This document shows positions 52,801-60,687 of a stretch of 60,687 nucleotides of DNA, piece after piece. The notes beneath the pieces were generated by a model. That model was not told where the DNA came from. It ran no database searches and saw only the letters and a program-made list of their open reading frames with translations. The DNA comes from Ruminococcus sp. (GTDB lineage: Bacteria > Bacillota > Clostridia > Oscillospirales > Ruminococcaceae): NCBI GenBank assembly GCA_015066665.1, contig SVNX01000012.1:1-60687 (forward strand), read 5' to 3'. The position numbers were made by a program, and so were the translations under genes. How positions within the stretch are numbered: position 1 is the first letter of the stretch; the number at the start of each line of letters is the position of its first letter.

Positions 52801-53708
52801 TCCTGCCCGACGGCACACCGCTGGATATCGTGCTGAACCCCCTGGGCGTACCGTCCCGAATGAACATCGGTCAGGTACTCGAGGTGCATCTGGGTATGTC
52901 TGCAAAGGCACTCGGCTGGCACATCATGACCCCTGTATTCGACGGTGCACACGAGTCCGATATCCGTGCATGCTTCCGTGAAGCAAACGAGAGAAATGCA
53001 CAGTACCGCGATGAGCTGTTCGAGCTCAAGCAGATGGATAAGGTCATCAACCCCAAGGCCCTCGAAATGTCTGAGGACGGCAAGTTCACTCTGTACGACG
53101 GCCGTACCGGTGAGAAGTTCGACAACAAGGTTACTGTTGGTTACATGTACTACCTCAAGCTCCATCACCTGGTTGACGATAAGATCCACGCCCGTTCCGT
53201 AGGCCCCTACTCCCTCGTTACCCAGCAGCCTCTGGGTGGTAAGGCGCAGTTCGGCGGCCAGCGTTTCGGTGAGATGGAAGTATGGGCTCTGGAGGCCTAC
53301 GGCGCAGCCTACACCCTCCAGGAAATCCTGACCGTCAAGTCCGACGATACGGTGGGTCGTGTCAATACCTACGAAGCAATCGTAAAGGGTCAGAATGTTC
53401 CCAAGCCCGGTATCCCTGAGTCCTTCAAGGTACTGATCAAGGAACTGCAGTCCCTGGGTCTGGATGTCAAGGTACTGGATATCAATCAGGAAGAAATCGA
53501 CCTCAAGCAGCATTTCGATGAGGATGATGAGGTGCCCATGGTGCCCACCACCGATTTCTCCGATGAGATGACAGCCGATGAAATGTCCGGTGAGTCCGAT
53601 TTCGCCGATGCCGGTTACAGAACCGTGGATGCGGACGAAGAGGACGATATGTGGGCAAACGAGCCCGATGATGCGGATGTCTTTGATCTCCCCGATGACG
53701 AAGACTGA
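49869..53708 (+). CDS. rpoB: RNA polymerase beta subunit
   Basis: 1279 aa, AAGGAGG before ATG. N-terminal [24 protein letters not shown], the rifampicin cluster region [34 protein letters not shown], catalytic-core segments ([51 protein letters not shown]) and HGNKGVVS are present. The rifampicin segment is wild type. After the conserved end near residue 1205 comes an acidic extension of about 75 residues (DEDDEVPMV.. to DLPDDED), seen in some Clostridia. Co-transcribed with rpoC. rplJ-rplL are not upstream. Confidence 0.99.
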   Translation: MVNVTAKQLGKNVRMSFGKISEVLDMPNLIEIQKNSYKWFREEGLQEVFRDFSATDYNGNLVLTFVGYRFDDDNLKYTISEAKDHQATYASPLRVTAKLWNKETGEVKESEIFMGDFPLMTESGTFVINGAERVIVSQLVRSPGVYYDMERDKTGKELFKSTIIPNRGAWLEYEMDSNDVVYVRIDKNRKIPLTTFIRSIGLSTDEEIYETFGMDQRLYQTILQKDTTKNTNDGLIEVYKKLRPGEPPTVESAQSHLYMLFFDPRRYDLCKFGRYKYNKKLGIASRLAGHRLTKSVVSPYTGEVFAEAGEIVSAEKAAEIEQAGIFEAYVTVESKEYYTNEQGQSAVRMVEREIKILGNGMVDLAGYVDFDPAECGINEKVCYKVLHEILENTPAEELKDVIKKRAEELIPNHITLDDIYATVSYFLNLCEGVGTIDDIDHLGNRRIRCVGELLQNTMRSGFARMERSIRERMNLQAQDMDVVTPQALVNIRSITSQVKEFFCSSPLSQFMDQNNPLAELTHKRRLSALGPGGLSRDRAGFEVRDVHYSHYGRMCPIETPEGPNIGLISYLATFARINEYGFIEAPYRRVDKATGVVTDEVVYMSADVEDMYIVAQANEPLTEEGKFARAKVNARYRDKILECENSKVDYMDVSPKMVVSVATAMIPFLENDDANRALMGANMQRQAVPLLRTERPFVGTGMEYKAAVDSGVCVLSETDGVVTFVSADKVVVQDEHKLDHTYELIKFKRSNQDTCVNQRPIVNVGDTIRKGQVLADGPATADGEISLGKNALIGFMTWEGYNYEDAVLLNERLVREDVFTSIHIEEYELECRDTKLGPEEITRDIPNVGDDALKNLDENGIIRIGAEVHAGDILVGKVTPKGETELTAEERLLRAIFGEKAREVRDNSLKVPHGEGGVIIDVKIFTRDNCDELTPGVNKLVRCYIAQKRKISVGDKMAGRHGNKGVVSRILPEEDMPFLPDGTPLDIVLNPLGVPSRMNIGQVLEVHLGMSAKALGWHIMTPVFDGAHESDIRACFREANERNAQYRDELFELKQMDKVINPKALEMSEDGKFTLYDGRTGEKFDNKVTVGYMYYLKLHHLVDDKIHARSVGPYSLVTQQPLGGKAQFGGQRFGEMEVWALEAYGAAYTLQEILTVKSDDTVGRVNTYEAIVKGQNVPKPGIPESFKVLIKELQSLGLDVKVLDINQEEIDLKQHFDEDDEVPMVPTTDFSDEMTADEMSGESDFADAGYRTVDADEEDDMWANEPDDADVFDLPDDED

Positions 53709-53784
53709 GTACGTTAATCCATTCTCTGCATGCATCCCTGCGGGGATGTATGCAGACCCCATCTTGCTTTAGGAGGTTCATGGT

Positions 53785-56700
53785 TTGGAATTTAATACAT
53801 TTGAATCCATTAAAATCGGACTGGCATCACCGGAAAGAATCAGAAGCTGGTCCTATGGCGCTGTAGAACGCCCCGAAACCATCAATTACAGAACACAGAA
53901 GCCCGAGCGTGACGGTCTGTACTGCGAACGCATCTTCGGTCCCACAAAGGACTGGGAGTGCCACTGCGGTAAGTTCAAGAAGATCCGCTTCAAGGGTAAA
54001 GTCTGCGACCGCTGCGGCGTTGAGGTTACCCGTGCCAAGGTGCGTCGTGAGCGCATGGGTCATATTGAACTCGCGGCTCCTGTTTCCCATATCTGGTATT
54101 TCAAGGGTACACCCTCCCGTATCGGTCAGGTGCTTGAAATTTCCCAGAAGCGTCTTGAAGAGGTTCTCTACTTCACAAAGTACGTTGTCATCGACGGCGG
54201 CAATACTGAGCTTGTCAAGAAGAGCCTGCTGACAGAGAAGGAATACTTTGAGTATCAGGAAAAGTACGGCGACGAATTCATCGCAGAAATGGGTGCAGAA
54301 GCCATCCAGCGTCTGCTCGAAGAATACGACCCCGACTGCTATGTCCGCTACTTCATGCAGAATCTCAGCCAGTTCGCACAGATCATCGGTCTGCCCGATC
54401 AGCAGGTGCGTGACTACCTCTACAAGAGAATCTATATGATCGAAGAAGCCGGTCAGTCCGGCTATGAAAACGGCCAGGTGGTCAGCTATGCGGAATATAA
54501 GGAGATGATCCTCCCCTACAACCGCAAGTGCGAGGATGACAGAAATACCCCTGTTTCCCTCAAGACCGGCTTTGCCTATATGCTCGAACTGTTCGAGCAG
54601 AATTATGACCCCACAAACACTGAGAACGATGTGATTCGCAGAGAAAACTGGATCAATGACCTCCAGTGGGTTGCTGACGAGCTGAAGGCTGAGCTGAAGG
54701 ATCTCCCCAACGGCCAGAAGAAGATCAAGCTCCTCAAGCGTCTCGAAATCATCGAAGCGTTCAACATGTCCGGCAATAAGCCCGAGTGGATGGTCATGGA
54801 TGTCATTCCCGTCATCCCCCCCGATCTGCGTCCCATGGTTATGCTCGACGGCGGCCGTTATGCGACTTCCGACCTGAATGATCTCTACCGCAGAGTCATC
54901 AACAGAAACAATCGTCTCCAGCGTATGCTCAAGCTCGAAGCACCCGACATCATCGTCCGCAACGAGAAGCGCATGCTGCAGGAAGCTGTCGATGCCCTCA
55001 TCGACAACGGCAGAAGAGGCCGTCCTGTTACCGGCCCCAACAACCGTGCACTCAAGTCCCTCTCCGATATGCTGAAGGGTAAGCAGGGCCGCTTCCGTCA
55101 GAACCTGCTGGGTAAGCGTGTTGACTATTCCGGCCGTTCCGTTATCGTTGTTGGTCCCGAGCTGAAGATGTATCAGTGCGGTCTGCCGAAGGAAATGGCT
55201 CTCGAGCTCTTCAAGCCCTTCGTGCTGAAGAGACTGGTTGACACCAAGGTCATCGCCAACATCAAGAGCGCAAGAAAGATGGTTGACCGTGCTTCCGAGG
55301 AAGTATGGGATGCTCTCGAGCATGTCATCAAGGGTCACCCCGTTCTGCTGAACCGTGCACCCACACTGCATAGACTGGGTATTCAGGCATTCGAGCCGAT
55401 CCTGGTTGAAGGCCGTGCACTCAAGCTCCATCCGCTGGTATGTTCTGCGTTCAATGCTGACTTCGACGGCGACCAGATGGCCGTGCATCTGCCCCTGTCC
55501 GCTGAGGCACAGGCTGAGGCTCGCTTCCTGATGCTCGCTGCCAACAACCTGCTCAAGCCCTCCGATGGACGCCCTGTGGCTGTTCCCTCTCAGGATATGG
55601 TGCTTGGTTCCTACTATCTGACCATGCTCAAGCCCGGCGAAAAGGGCGAAGGCAAGGTATTCCGCGACGTCAACGAGGCACTGATGGCTTATGCCGAGGG
55701 CGATGTTTCCCTCCACGCTGCCATCAAGGTTCGTATTACCAAGGACGTTGCTGAAAAGAAGCTTTCCAAGATCATCGACTGCACCATCGGCCGTCTGATC
55801 TTCAATGAAAATATCCCTCAGAATCTGGGCTATGTGGACAGAACCAATTCTGATAAGCAGTTCGATCTGGAAATTTCCTTCCTGGTCGGCAAGAATCAGC
55901 TCTCCGAAATCATCGAGCGCTGCATCAGAATCCATGGTACCACAACAACCTCCGAGGTACTCGACAAGGTTAAGGCGCTGGGCTTCAAGTACTCTACAAG
56001 AGCTGCCATCACCGTAGCCGTTTGTGACGCAGAGATCCCGCCGCAGAAGAAGGATATCCTTGCTGCTGCTGATGCAGAGATCGAAGAAATCACACAGGAA
56101 TACGATTATGGTTACATCTCCTCCATGGAGAAGTCCAAGCGTGTCATCGAAGTCTGGAACAAGGCTACTGACGATGTTACCGCTGCCCTGAAGGCCGGTC
56201 TCGACAAGTACAACCCCATCTTCATGATGGCTGACTCCGGTGCCCGTGGTAGTATCTCCCAGATCCGTCAGCTGGCAGGTATGCGTGGTCTGATCGCCAA
56301 TACCTCCGGTACCACCATCGAAATCCCGATCCGCGCGAATTATCGTGAAGGTCTGAACATTCTGGAATACTTCATCTCCTCCCGTGGTGCCCGTAAGGGT
56401 CTGGCCGATACGGCGCTGCGTACCGCTGACTCCGGTTACCTGACACGTCGTCTGGTTGACGTTTCTCAGGATGTGATCATCCGTGAGCCCGACTGCGGTA
56501 CGGATGACGGTATTGAAATCTACGAGATCCGCAACGGCAAGGAGATCATCGAGCCGATGGACGAACGTCTGGTTGGCCGTTACCTCTGCACCGATCTGCG
56601 TGATGCCGAAACAGGCGAGCTGATCGTTTCCAAGAACAAGCTCATGACCGAAGCCGATGCACAGAAGATTACTGAAATGGGCATCGAGCGCATCAAGATC

Positions 56701-57681
56701 CGTTCCGTTCTGAGATGTAAGGCAAAGCAGGGCGCCTGCGCAAAGTGCTACGGTGCAAACCTTGCCAACGGCAACCTCGTTGCTGTGGGTGAGGCAGTTG
56801 GTATCATCGCCGCACAGTCCATCGGTGAGCCCGGTACACAGCTGACCATGCGTACCTTCCATACCGGCGGTATCGCGAACGCAGAAGATATTACACAGGG
56901 TCTGCCCCGTGTCGAGGAACTGTTTGAAGGCAGAAAGCCCAAGAATGCTGCCATTATTGCTGGCATTGACGGCGTAGTTCACATCGAGGAAGTGAAGAAC
57001 ACCTTCAACCTCATCGTGAATGATCCTGAGACCGGCAACTCCGAGACACACATGATCCCCTACAACTACAAGATCCGTGTCCGTGAAGGCGAAAAGATCG
57101 AAAAGGGTACCCGCCTGACTGAAGGCAACGTATTCCCGACCGATATCCTGAACGTACTCGGCACCAAGGCTGTACAGGACTATATCATCAGTGAAGTACA
57201 GAAGGTTTACCGTCTCCAGGGTGTAGATATCAACGATAAGCACATCGAGGTTATCGTGCGTCAGATGCTCCGCAAGGTTAAGGTTGACGATCCCGGCAGC
57301 AGCTACCTGCTCCCCGGCACACTCACCGACCGCAAGGAAATCGATGCCATCAACGATGTTCTCCGTGAGCGTATGGAGAATGGCGAGGCCGATCTCAGTC
57401 TCGTAACCATCACACCTGTGCTCCAGGGTATCACCAAGGCAGCTTCCAGCTCTGACAGCTTCCTGTCTGCCGCTTCCTTCCAGGAAACCACCAAGGCTCT
57501 GACCGATGCAGCCATCCGCGGCAAGATCGACACACTCCTTGGTCTGAAGGAAAATGTTATCATCGGTAAGCTCATCCCTGCCGGTACCGGCATGGAGGTC
57601 TACAACAATGTCGAGGTTGTGAAGATTGCAAAGTCCGACACACCCGACCACACTGTCAGCACAATGGCTCCGCTGATCTGA
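53785..57681 (+). CDS. rpoC: RNA polymerase beta-prime subunit
   Basis: 1298 aa from TTG 53785, which has AGGAGG at 53771-53776 (8-nt spacing); an ATG at 53780 is in the wrong frame and too close to the RBS. The N-terminal zinc finger CHCGKFK..CDRCGVE, the catalytic [12 protein letters not shown], the bridge helix region ([20 protein letters not shown]) and the second zinc site ([13 protein letters not shown]) are all present. Its stop is followed by the terminator at 57702-57734. Confidence 0.99.
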   Translation: MEFNTFESIKIGLASPERIRSWSYGAVERPETINYRTQKPERDGLYCERIFGPTKDWECHCGKFKKIRFKGKVCDRCGVEVTRAKVRRERMGHIELAAPVSHIWYFKGTPSRIGQVLEISQKRLEEVLYFTKYVVIDGGNTELVKKSLLTEKEYFEYQEKYGDEFIAEMGAEAIQRLLEEYDPDCYVRYFMQNLSQFAQIIGLPDQQVRDYLYKRIYMIEEAGQSGYENGQVVSYAEYKEMILPYNRKCEDDRNTPVSLKTGFAYMLELFEQNYDPTNTENDVIRRENWINDLQWVADELKAELKDLPNGQKKIKLLKRLEIIEAFNMSGNKPEWMVMDVIPVIPPDLRPMVMLDGGRYATSDLNDLYRRVINRNNRLQRMLKLEAPDIIVRNEKRMLQEAVDALIDNGRRGRPVTGPNNRALKSLSDMLKGKQGRFRQNLLGKRVDYSGRSVIVVGPELKMYQCGLPKEMALELFKPFVLKRLVDTKVIANIKSARKMVDRASEEVWDALEHVIKGHPVLLNRAPTLHRLGIQAFEPILVEGRALKLHPLVCSAFNADFDGDQMAVHLPLSAEAQAEARFLMLAANNLLKPSDGRPVAVPSQDMVLGSYYLTMLKPGEKGEGKVFRDVNEALMAYAEGDVSLHAAIKVRITKDVAEKKLSKIIDCTIGRLIFNENIPQNLGYVDRTNSDKQFDLEISFLVGKNQLSEIIERCIRIHGTTTTSEVLDKVKALGFKYSTRAAITVAVCDAEIPPQKKDILAAADAEIEEITQEYDYGYISSMEKSKRVIEVWNKATDDVTAALKAGLDKYNPIFMMADSGARGSISQIRQLAGMRGLIANTSGTTIEIPIRANYREGLNILEYFISSRGARKGLADTALRTADSGYLTRRLVDVSQDVIIREPDCGTDDGIEIYEIRNGKEIIEPMDERLVGRYLCTDLRDAETGELIVSKNKLMTEADAQKITEMGIERIKIRSVLRCKAKQGACAKCYGANLANGNLVAVGEAVGIIAAQSIGEPGTQLTMRTFHTGGIANAEDITQGLPRVEELFEGRKPKNAAIIAGIDGVVHIEEVKNTFNLIVNDPETGNSETHMIPYNYKIRVREGEKIEKGTRLTEGNVFPTDILNVLGTKAVQDYIISEVQKVYRLQGVDINDKHIEVIVRQMLRKVKVDDPGSSYLLPGTLTDRKEIDAINDVLRERMENGEADLSLVTITPVLQGITKAASSSDSFLSAASFQETTKALTDAAIRGKIDTLLGLKENVIIGKLIPAGTGMEVYNNVEVVKIAKSDTPDHTVSTMAPLI

Positions 57682-57701
57682 CAGACAACCCCATAAACTA
57701 C

Positions 57702-57734
57702 AACCGGAAGACATCTTGTCTTCCGGTTTTTTTA
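57702..57734 (+). terminator. rpoBC terminator
   Basis: AACCGGAAGAC, ATCTT, GTCTTCCGGTT, then TTTTTTT, 21 bp past rpoC. Confidence 0.92.
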
Positions 57735-57799
57735 TGTCATTTCCACGCCGGAAAAGATAAAAAAATCTTCAAAAACCCCAGAAAATAGAGAAAAACCCG

Positions 57800-57828
57800 T
57801 TGACATTTTTTCTAAAATGTGGTATAAT
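57800..57828 (+). promoter_or_regulatory. Promoter of the GH30 gene
   Basis: TTGACA at 57800-57805, 17-nt spacer, TATAAT at 57823-57828: full consensus. Confidence 0.85.
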
Positions 57829-57891
57829 ATAAATACAATATGAATTTTTTGTTTCGAGAAAAATAAAAGAAACAATATGGAGGAATTGGAC

Positions 57892-60480
57892 ATGAAAAAG
57901 CGCATCAGACCCATTGGGCTGCTGCTGGCTGCGTGCCTGATGGGCACTTATGGGGGAAACATAGCCTGCCATGTCAGCGCGGCGGAAAATGTTGTAGTCT
58001 CGCCCTACAACAAGTACGAAATCAACGACGGCGAATTTGAAGGTTGGGGCACATCCCTCTGCTGGTGGGCGAACCGCATCGGCTATTCGGATTCCCTTGC
58101 CCAGCAGGCAGCCGACGCCTTCTATGGAGACAACGGCCTGCGGCTGAACATCGCACGATTCAATATCGGCGGCGGCGATGATCCGACCCACACCCACATC
58201 ACCCGCACGGATTCCAACATGCCCGGCTACACTGTTTACAACAACGGCAATGTGACCTACAACTGGAACGCCGACCACAACCAGAGAAATGTGCTGCTCA
58301 AGGCCATCGAGGCGGCCGGCGATGACATGATCGTTGAGATGTTCTCGAATTCGCCGCCCTATTACATGACGAACAGCGGCTGCAGCAGCGGCGGCAATGA
58401 TCCGAACAAGAATAATCTGAAAGACGACTGCTATGACGATTTTGCGGAATATTTCGCTGAGGTCTGCTACCATTACGAAACCGTCTGGGGCGTGGACATT
58501 CAGTCGGCCACTCCTCTGAATGAGCCCTACACCAATTACTGGAGCGCAAACAGTCCCAAGCAGGAGGGCTGCCACTTTGATCAGGGCGAATCCGAATCCA
58601 GAATCATTCTGGAGCTGCAGAAATCAATGGATGCCAGAGGTCTGGGAGATGTGATTCTCTCCGGTACGGATGAAACCTCCATCGATACGCAGATCACCTC
58701 CTACCAGAAGCTGTCGGCGGATGCCAAGGCGGCAATCGATCGTATTGACACACATACTTACAGCGGCAGCAAGCGTACGGAACTGAAGGAGCTTGCCATC
58801 AGTGAAGGCAAGAATCTCTGGATGAGTGAGGTTGACGGCGGCAGTACAGCCGGCACGAATGCAGGCGAAATGGGCTCGGCTCTCTGGCTTGCACAGCGTA
58901 TCACGACCGATGTCAATGATCTCAACGCTTCCGCATGGATCATGTGGCAGGTCATCGACAACCACATCTCGAAGGACGGCTACAACGGCAACAAGGATTC
59001 CGGCATGGTCAATGTCAACGGCGGCTTCTGGGGCACAGCGGTCGCAGACCATGACAATGACAAGATCATCCTCACAAAGAAGTACTATGGCTTCGGCCAG
59101 TATTCACGCTATATCCGCCCCGGCATGACAATGCTGAAATCCTCCGGCTCAACCGTGGCGGCCTATGATCCGGAAAAGGAACAGCTGGTCATCGTTGCCT
59201 ATAATACGGGCGGCAGTACAAAGGATATGAGCTTTGATCTCTCGGGCTTTGGCACTGTGGGAGGATCGGCACAGATCATCCGCACGAGTGCCACCGAAAA
59301 CTGGGCAAATGCCGGTACTGTCAAGACCAGCGGCACTTCCCTGAATGTATCGCTTCCGGCCAACTCCATCTCCACTTTCCTCATTGATGGTGTAACGGGC
59401 GGCAAGGCACTTGAGAACAAGATCGACATCACAAAGGATATGATCTCCGGCAGCAATGCATGGAATAATTCCTCCAACGACTGCTACAAGGTCTTCGACG
59501 GCAGCACCTCCACTTACTTTGATGGCGTCGGCAATGGCTGGGTGCAGGTGAATCTCGGTCAGCTCTATGACATTTCGGCCATCGGCTATGCCCCCCGCGG
59601 CGGCTATGAGTACCGCTGTCCGGATGCAATGTTCATGGTTTCGAAGGATGGCGTGAACTGGGAGACCATCCACACCATCAAAGCACAGCCCAGCGGCGGC
59701 ATGAATTATGTGACCAGCTTCACGGGCGGCACGGCCGCACAGTATGTGCGTTATCAGGTGCCGGAGGGTGCACCCACGAACCAGTGGAACAAGGATAACA
59801 CTTATTGCTGCAATATCGCCGAAATCGAGCTGTACGGCACACTGAATGTGGCCGCAACACAGACGAAGATCACACCGGCGGAGATTTCCGGCAGCAACGC
59901 ATGGAACAATTCCGCAAACGACTATACAAAGGTATTCGATGGCGATCTTTCGACCTTTTTCGATGGTGTCGGCAATGGCTGGGTCATGGCCGACCTCGGG
60001 GCACTTTATGAAATCACTGCCCTTGGCTATGCACCGAGAAAGGGCTATGAATACCGCTGTCCGGATGCAATGATGCAGATTTCGAAGGACGGCACAAACT
60101 GGACAACGGTCTACACCGTTCCGAACCAGCCTGCATTTGCCATGCAGTACATCAAGGATTTCGATGGTGACATGACCGCCCGCTATGTCCGCTATATTGT
60201 ACCGGAGGGTGCACCGCAGAATTTCTGGAATACGGATGATGTATACTGCTGCAATCTCTCGGAACTCGAGATCTACGGTGATTTCGTCAGTGACATCACC
60301 ATCGAGGGCGATGTGAATGCGGATGGCACACTGAGTCTTCTGGATGTGGTGACACTGCAGAAGTGGCTGCTGCAGTCGAAGGGCGTCGTGCTCACCGACT
60401 GGGAAGCTGCGGATCTTTGCAAGGATGGCCGCATCGATGCATTCGATCTGGCACTGATGAAGCGCAAGCTCCTCAAATAA
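57892..60480 (+). CDS. Secreted GH30 enzyme (endo-beta-1,6-galactanase type) with two CBM32-like modules and dockerin
   Basis: 862 aa from ATG 57892 (GGAGGAATT upstream). Signal peptide 1-31; GH30 barrel plus side beta-domain about 36-500, with acid/base Glu211 in TPLNEPYTNYW and nucleophile Glu313 in WMSEVDGG; FEGWGTSLCWWA and FSNSPPYYM match subfamily 5 (beta-1,6-galactanase). Two F5/8 type C (CBM32-like) modules, 512-649 and 659-797, are nearly duplicate (SGSNAWNNS, FDGVGNGWV, GYEYRCPDAM, YVRY.VPEGAP). A type I dockerin, 803-862 (GDVNADGTLSLLDVVTLQKWLL; CKDGRIDAFDLALMKRKLL), ends the protein. It would cut arabinogalactan side chains as a cellulosome part. Substrate is a family-level inference. 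Confidence 0.9.
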   Translation: MKKRIRPIGLLLAACLMGTYGGNIACHVSAAENVVVSPYNKYEINDGEFEGWGTSLCWWANRIGYSDSLAQQAADAFYGDNGLRLNIARFNIGGGDDPTHTHITRTDSNMPGYTVYNNGNVTYNWNADHNQRNVLLKAIEAAGDDMIVEMFSNSPPYYMTNSGCSSGGNDPNKNNLKDDCYDDFAEYFAEVCYHYETVWGVDIQSATPLNEPYTNYWSANSPKQEGCHFDQGESESRIILELQKSMDARGLGDVILSGTDETSIDTQITSYQKLSADAKAAIDRIDTHTYSGSKRTELKELAISEGKNLWMSEVDGGSTAGTNAGEMGSALWLAQRITTDVNDLNASAWIMWQVIDNHISKDGYNGNKDSGMVNVNGGFWGTAVADHDNDKIILTKKYYGFGQYSRYIRPGMTMLKSSGSTVAAYDPEKEQLVIVAYNTGGSTKDMSFDLSGFGTVGGSAQIIRTSATENWANAGTVKTSGTSLNVSLPANSISTFLIDGVTGGKALENKIDITKDMISGSNAWNNSSNDCYKVFDGSTSTYFDGVGNGWVQVNLGQLYDISAIGYAPRGGYEYRCPDAMFMVSKDGVNWETIHTIKAQPSGGMNYVTSFTGGTAAQYVRYQVPEGAPTNQWNKDNTYCCNIAEIELYGTLNVAATQTKITPAEISGSNAWNNSANDYTKVFDGDLSTFFDGVGNGWVMADLGALYEITALGYAPRKGYEYRCPDAMMQISKDGTNWTTVYTVPNQPAFAMQYIKDFDGDMTARYVRYIVPEGAPQNFWNTDDVYCCNLSELEIYGDFVSDITIEGDVNADGTLSLLDVVTLQKWLLQSKGVVLTDWEAADLCKDGRIDAFDLALMKRKLLK

Positions 60481-60494
60481 GATAACGGAATTCA

Positions 60495-60530
60495 GAGTGG
60501 AGATGGTGCGGCCATCTCCGCTCTTGCTTT
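60495..60530 (+). terminator. Terminator of the GH30 gene
   Basis: GAGTGGAGATGG, TGCGG, CCATCTCCGCTC; one internal mismatch; TTGCTTTTCC follows. Confidence 0.75.
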
Positions 60531-60561
60531 TCCTGTAAAATAAAACCCGCCGGTTTCAAAG

Positions 60562-60687
60562 TGAACCGCCCCATTTTGTGCGTACAGCACAAAAAGCCCC
60601 TATGGCAAATAAAATTAAGCAACAAACTGGCTTCGCAATTCAAGCGGAGTCAGTTTTGTCTTTAACTGAACACGCTGATGATTGTAA
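60562..60687 (-). mobile_element. IS3-family element, right end (inverted copy, truncated by contig edge)
   Basis: Tip TGAACCG at 60562-60568, then a segment (60571-60686) identical to the reverse complement of bases 1-116. The transposase frame points outward to the left edge from the minus strand, so this is the same IS end as at the other side of the window in opposite orientation. Confidence 0.85.
60615..60687 (-). CDS. IS3-family transposase (OrfB), C-terminal fragment
   Basis: Last 23 codons on the minus strand, TAA at 60617-60615, plus one base of the preceding codon. The peptide is identical to that at 1-72. The body of the gene is beyond the contig edge. Confidence 0.75.
   Translation of the reverse strand, partial: YNHQRVQLKTKLTPLELRSQFVA

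Noticed and set aside
49929-53762. Open frame of 1277 codons antisense to rpoB
   Set aside because: It mirrors the codon bias of rpoB (few stop complements in one antisense frame), has no RBS or recognisable domain, and rpoB is certain. The antisense frames over rpoC (1295 codons), fusA, tuf, GH26, purB and dnaG are rejected for the same reason.
1-60687. A 60-kb composite transposon bounded by inverted IS3 copies
   Set aside because: The interior carries rpoB, rpoC, rpoD, dnaG, tuf and other single essential genes. An assembly break at a repeated IS explains the ends better.
1-60687. CRISPR array, tRNA, rRNA, prophage or conjugative genes
   Set aside because: No regularly spaced direct repeats, cloverleaf-like sequences, rRNA motifs, integrase or structural phage genes were seen in the gaps or frames.

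Overview
The window looks like a chromosomal contig from a cellulosome-bearing, fibre-degrading gut Ruminococcus (Oscillospiraceae, Firmicutes). Pointers are the two type I dockerins on secreted GH26 and GH30 enzymes, the GH43 enzyme, a YlmC/YmxH-type protein, low-GC Gram-positive promoters (TTGACA or TTGCAT, almost always a 17-nt spacer, TATAAT) and strong GGAGG ribosome binding sites, combined with moderately GC-rich coding DNA. A relative of R. champanellensis or R. flavefaciens is an inference from these traits.

Both ends are the same outward-facing end of an IS3-family element: the last 23 codons of its transposase plus the terminal inverted repeat, in opposite orientation. The contig therefore probably stops where an assembler met a repeated IS.

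Layout. 0.15-4.4 kb: a degenerate VanY-type envelope protein and two ECF sigma/anti-sigma pairs, all on the minus strand. 4.6-7.6 kb: YcxB-like and CxxCxxCC proteins, purB and an ArsC/Spx-like protein. 7.9-11.5 kb: GH43 enzyme, sugar O-acetyltransferase and FucO-like dehydrogenase. 11.6-16.5 kb, minus strand: a signal-peptidase-like protein without catalytic residues, rpsB-tsf, YlmC/YmxH, a 46-aa sortase-signal-like microprotein and an AI-2E-type permease. 16.9-25.6 kb, minus strand: a seven-gene envelope cluster holding two membrane pseudokinases (one fused to a solute-binding-protein domain, one to PASTA repeats), an ECF sigma/anti-sigma pair, a von Willebrand A lipoprotein and two more exported proteins. 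25.8-34.5 kb: pcrA, a YfhO-type membrane protein, a beta-CASP metallo-hydrolase, an SGNH hydrolase and an AIM24-type protein. 34.5-36.6 kb: dacF-like carboxypeptidase and a second degenerate VanY protein. 36.9-41.8 kb: rpmE, yigZ and dgt-dnaG-rpoD. 41.9-44.6 kb: GH26 with dockerin. 44.9-49.4 kb: rpsL-rpsG-fusA-tuf on the minus strand. 49.9-57.7 kb: rpoB-rpoC on the plus strand. 57.9-60.5 kb: GH30 with dockerin.

The most unusual content is the recurring use of dead enzyme folds at the cell surface (two pseudokinases, two VanY-fold proteins, one SipW-fold protein), centred on the 16.9-25.6 kb cluster, where a kinase-like domain, one membrane helix and an extracellular ABC-type binding domain form one polypeptide. 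Second is the rpsL-rpoB intergenic region, where divergent promoters overlap face to face and a promoter-terminator pair outlines a candidate small antisense RNA. No rRNA, tRNA, CRISPR array or prophage was seen.
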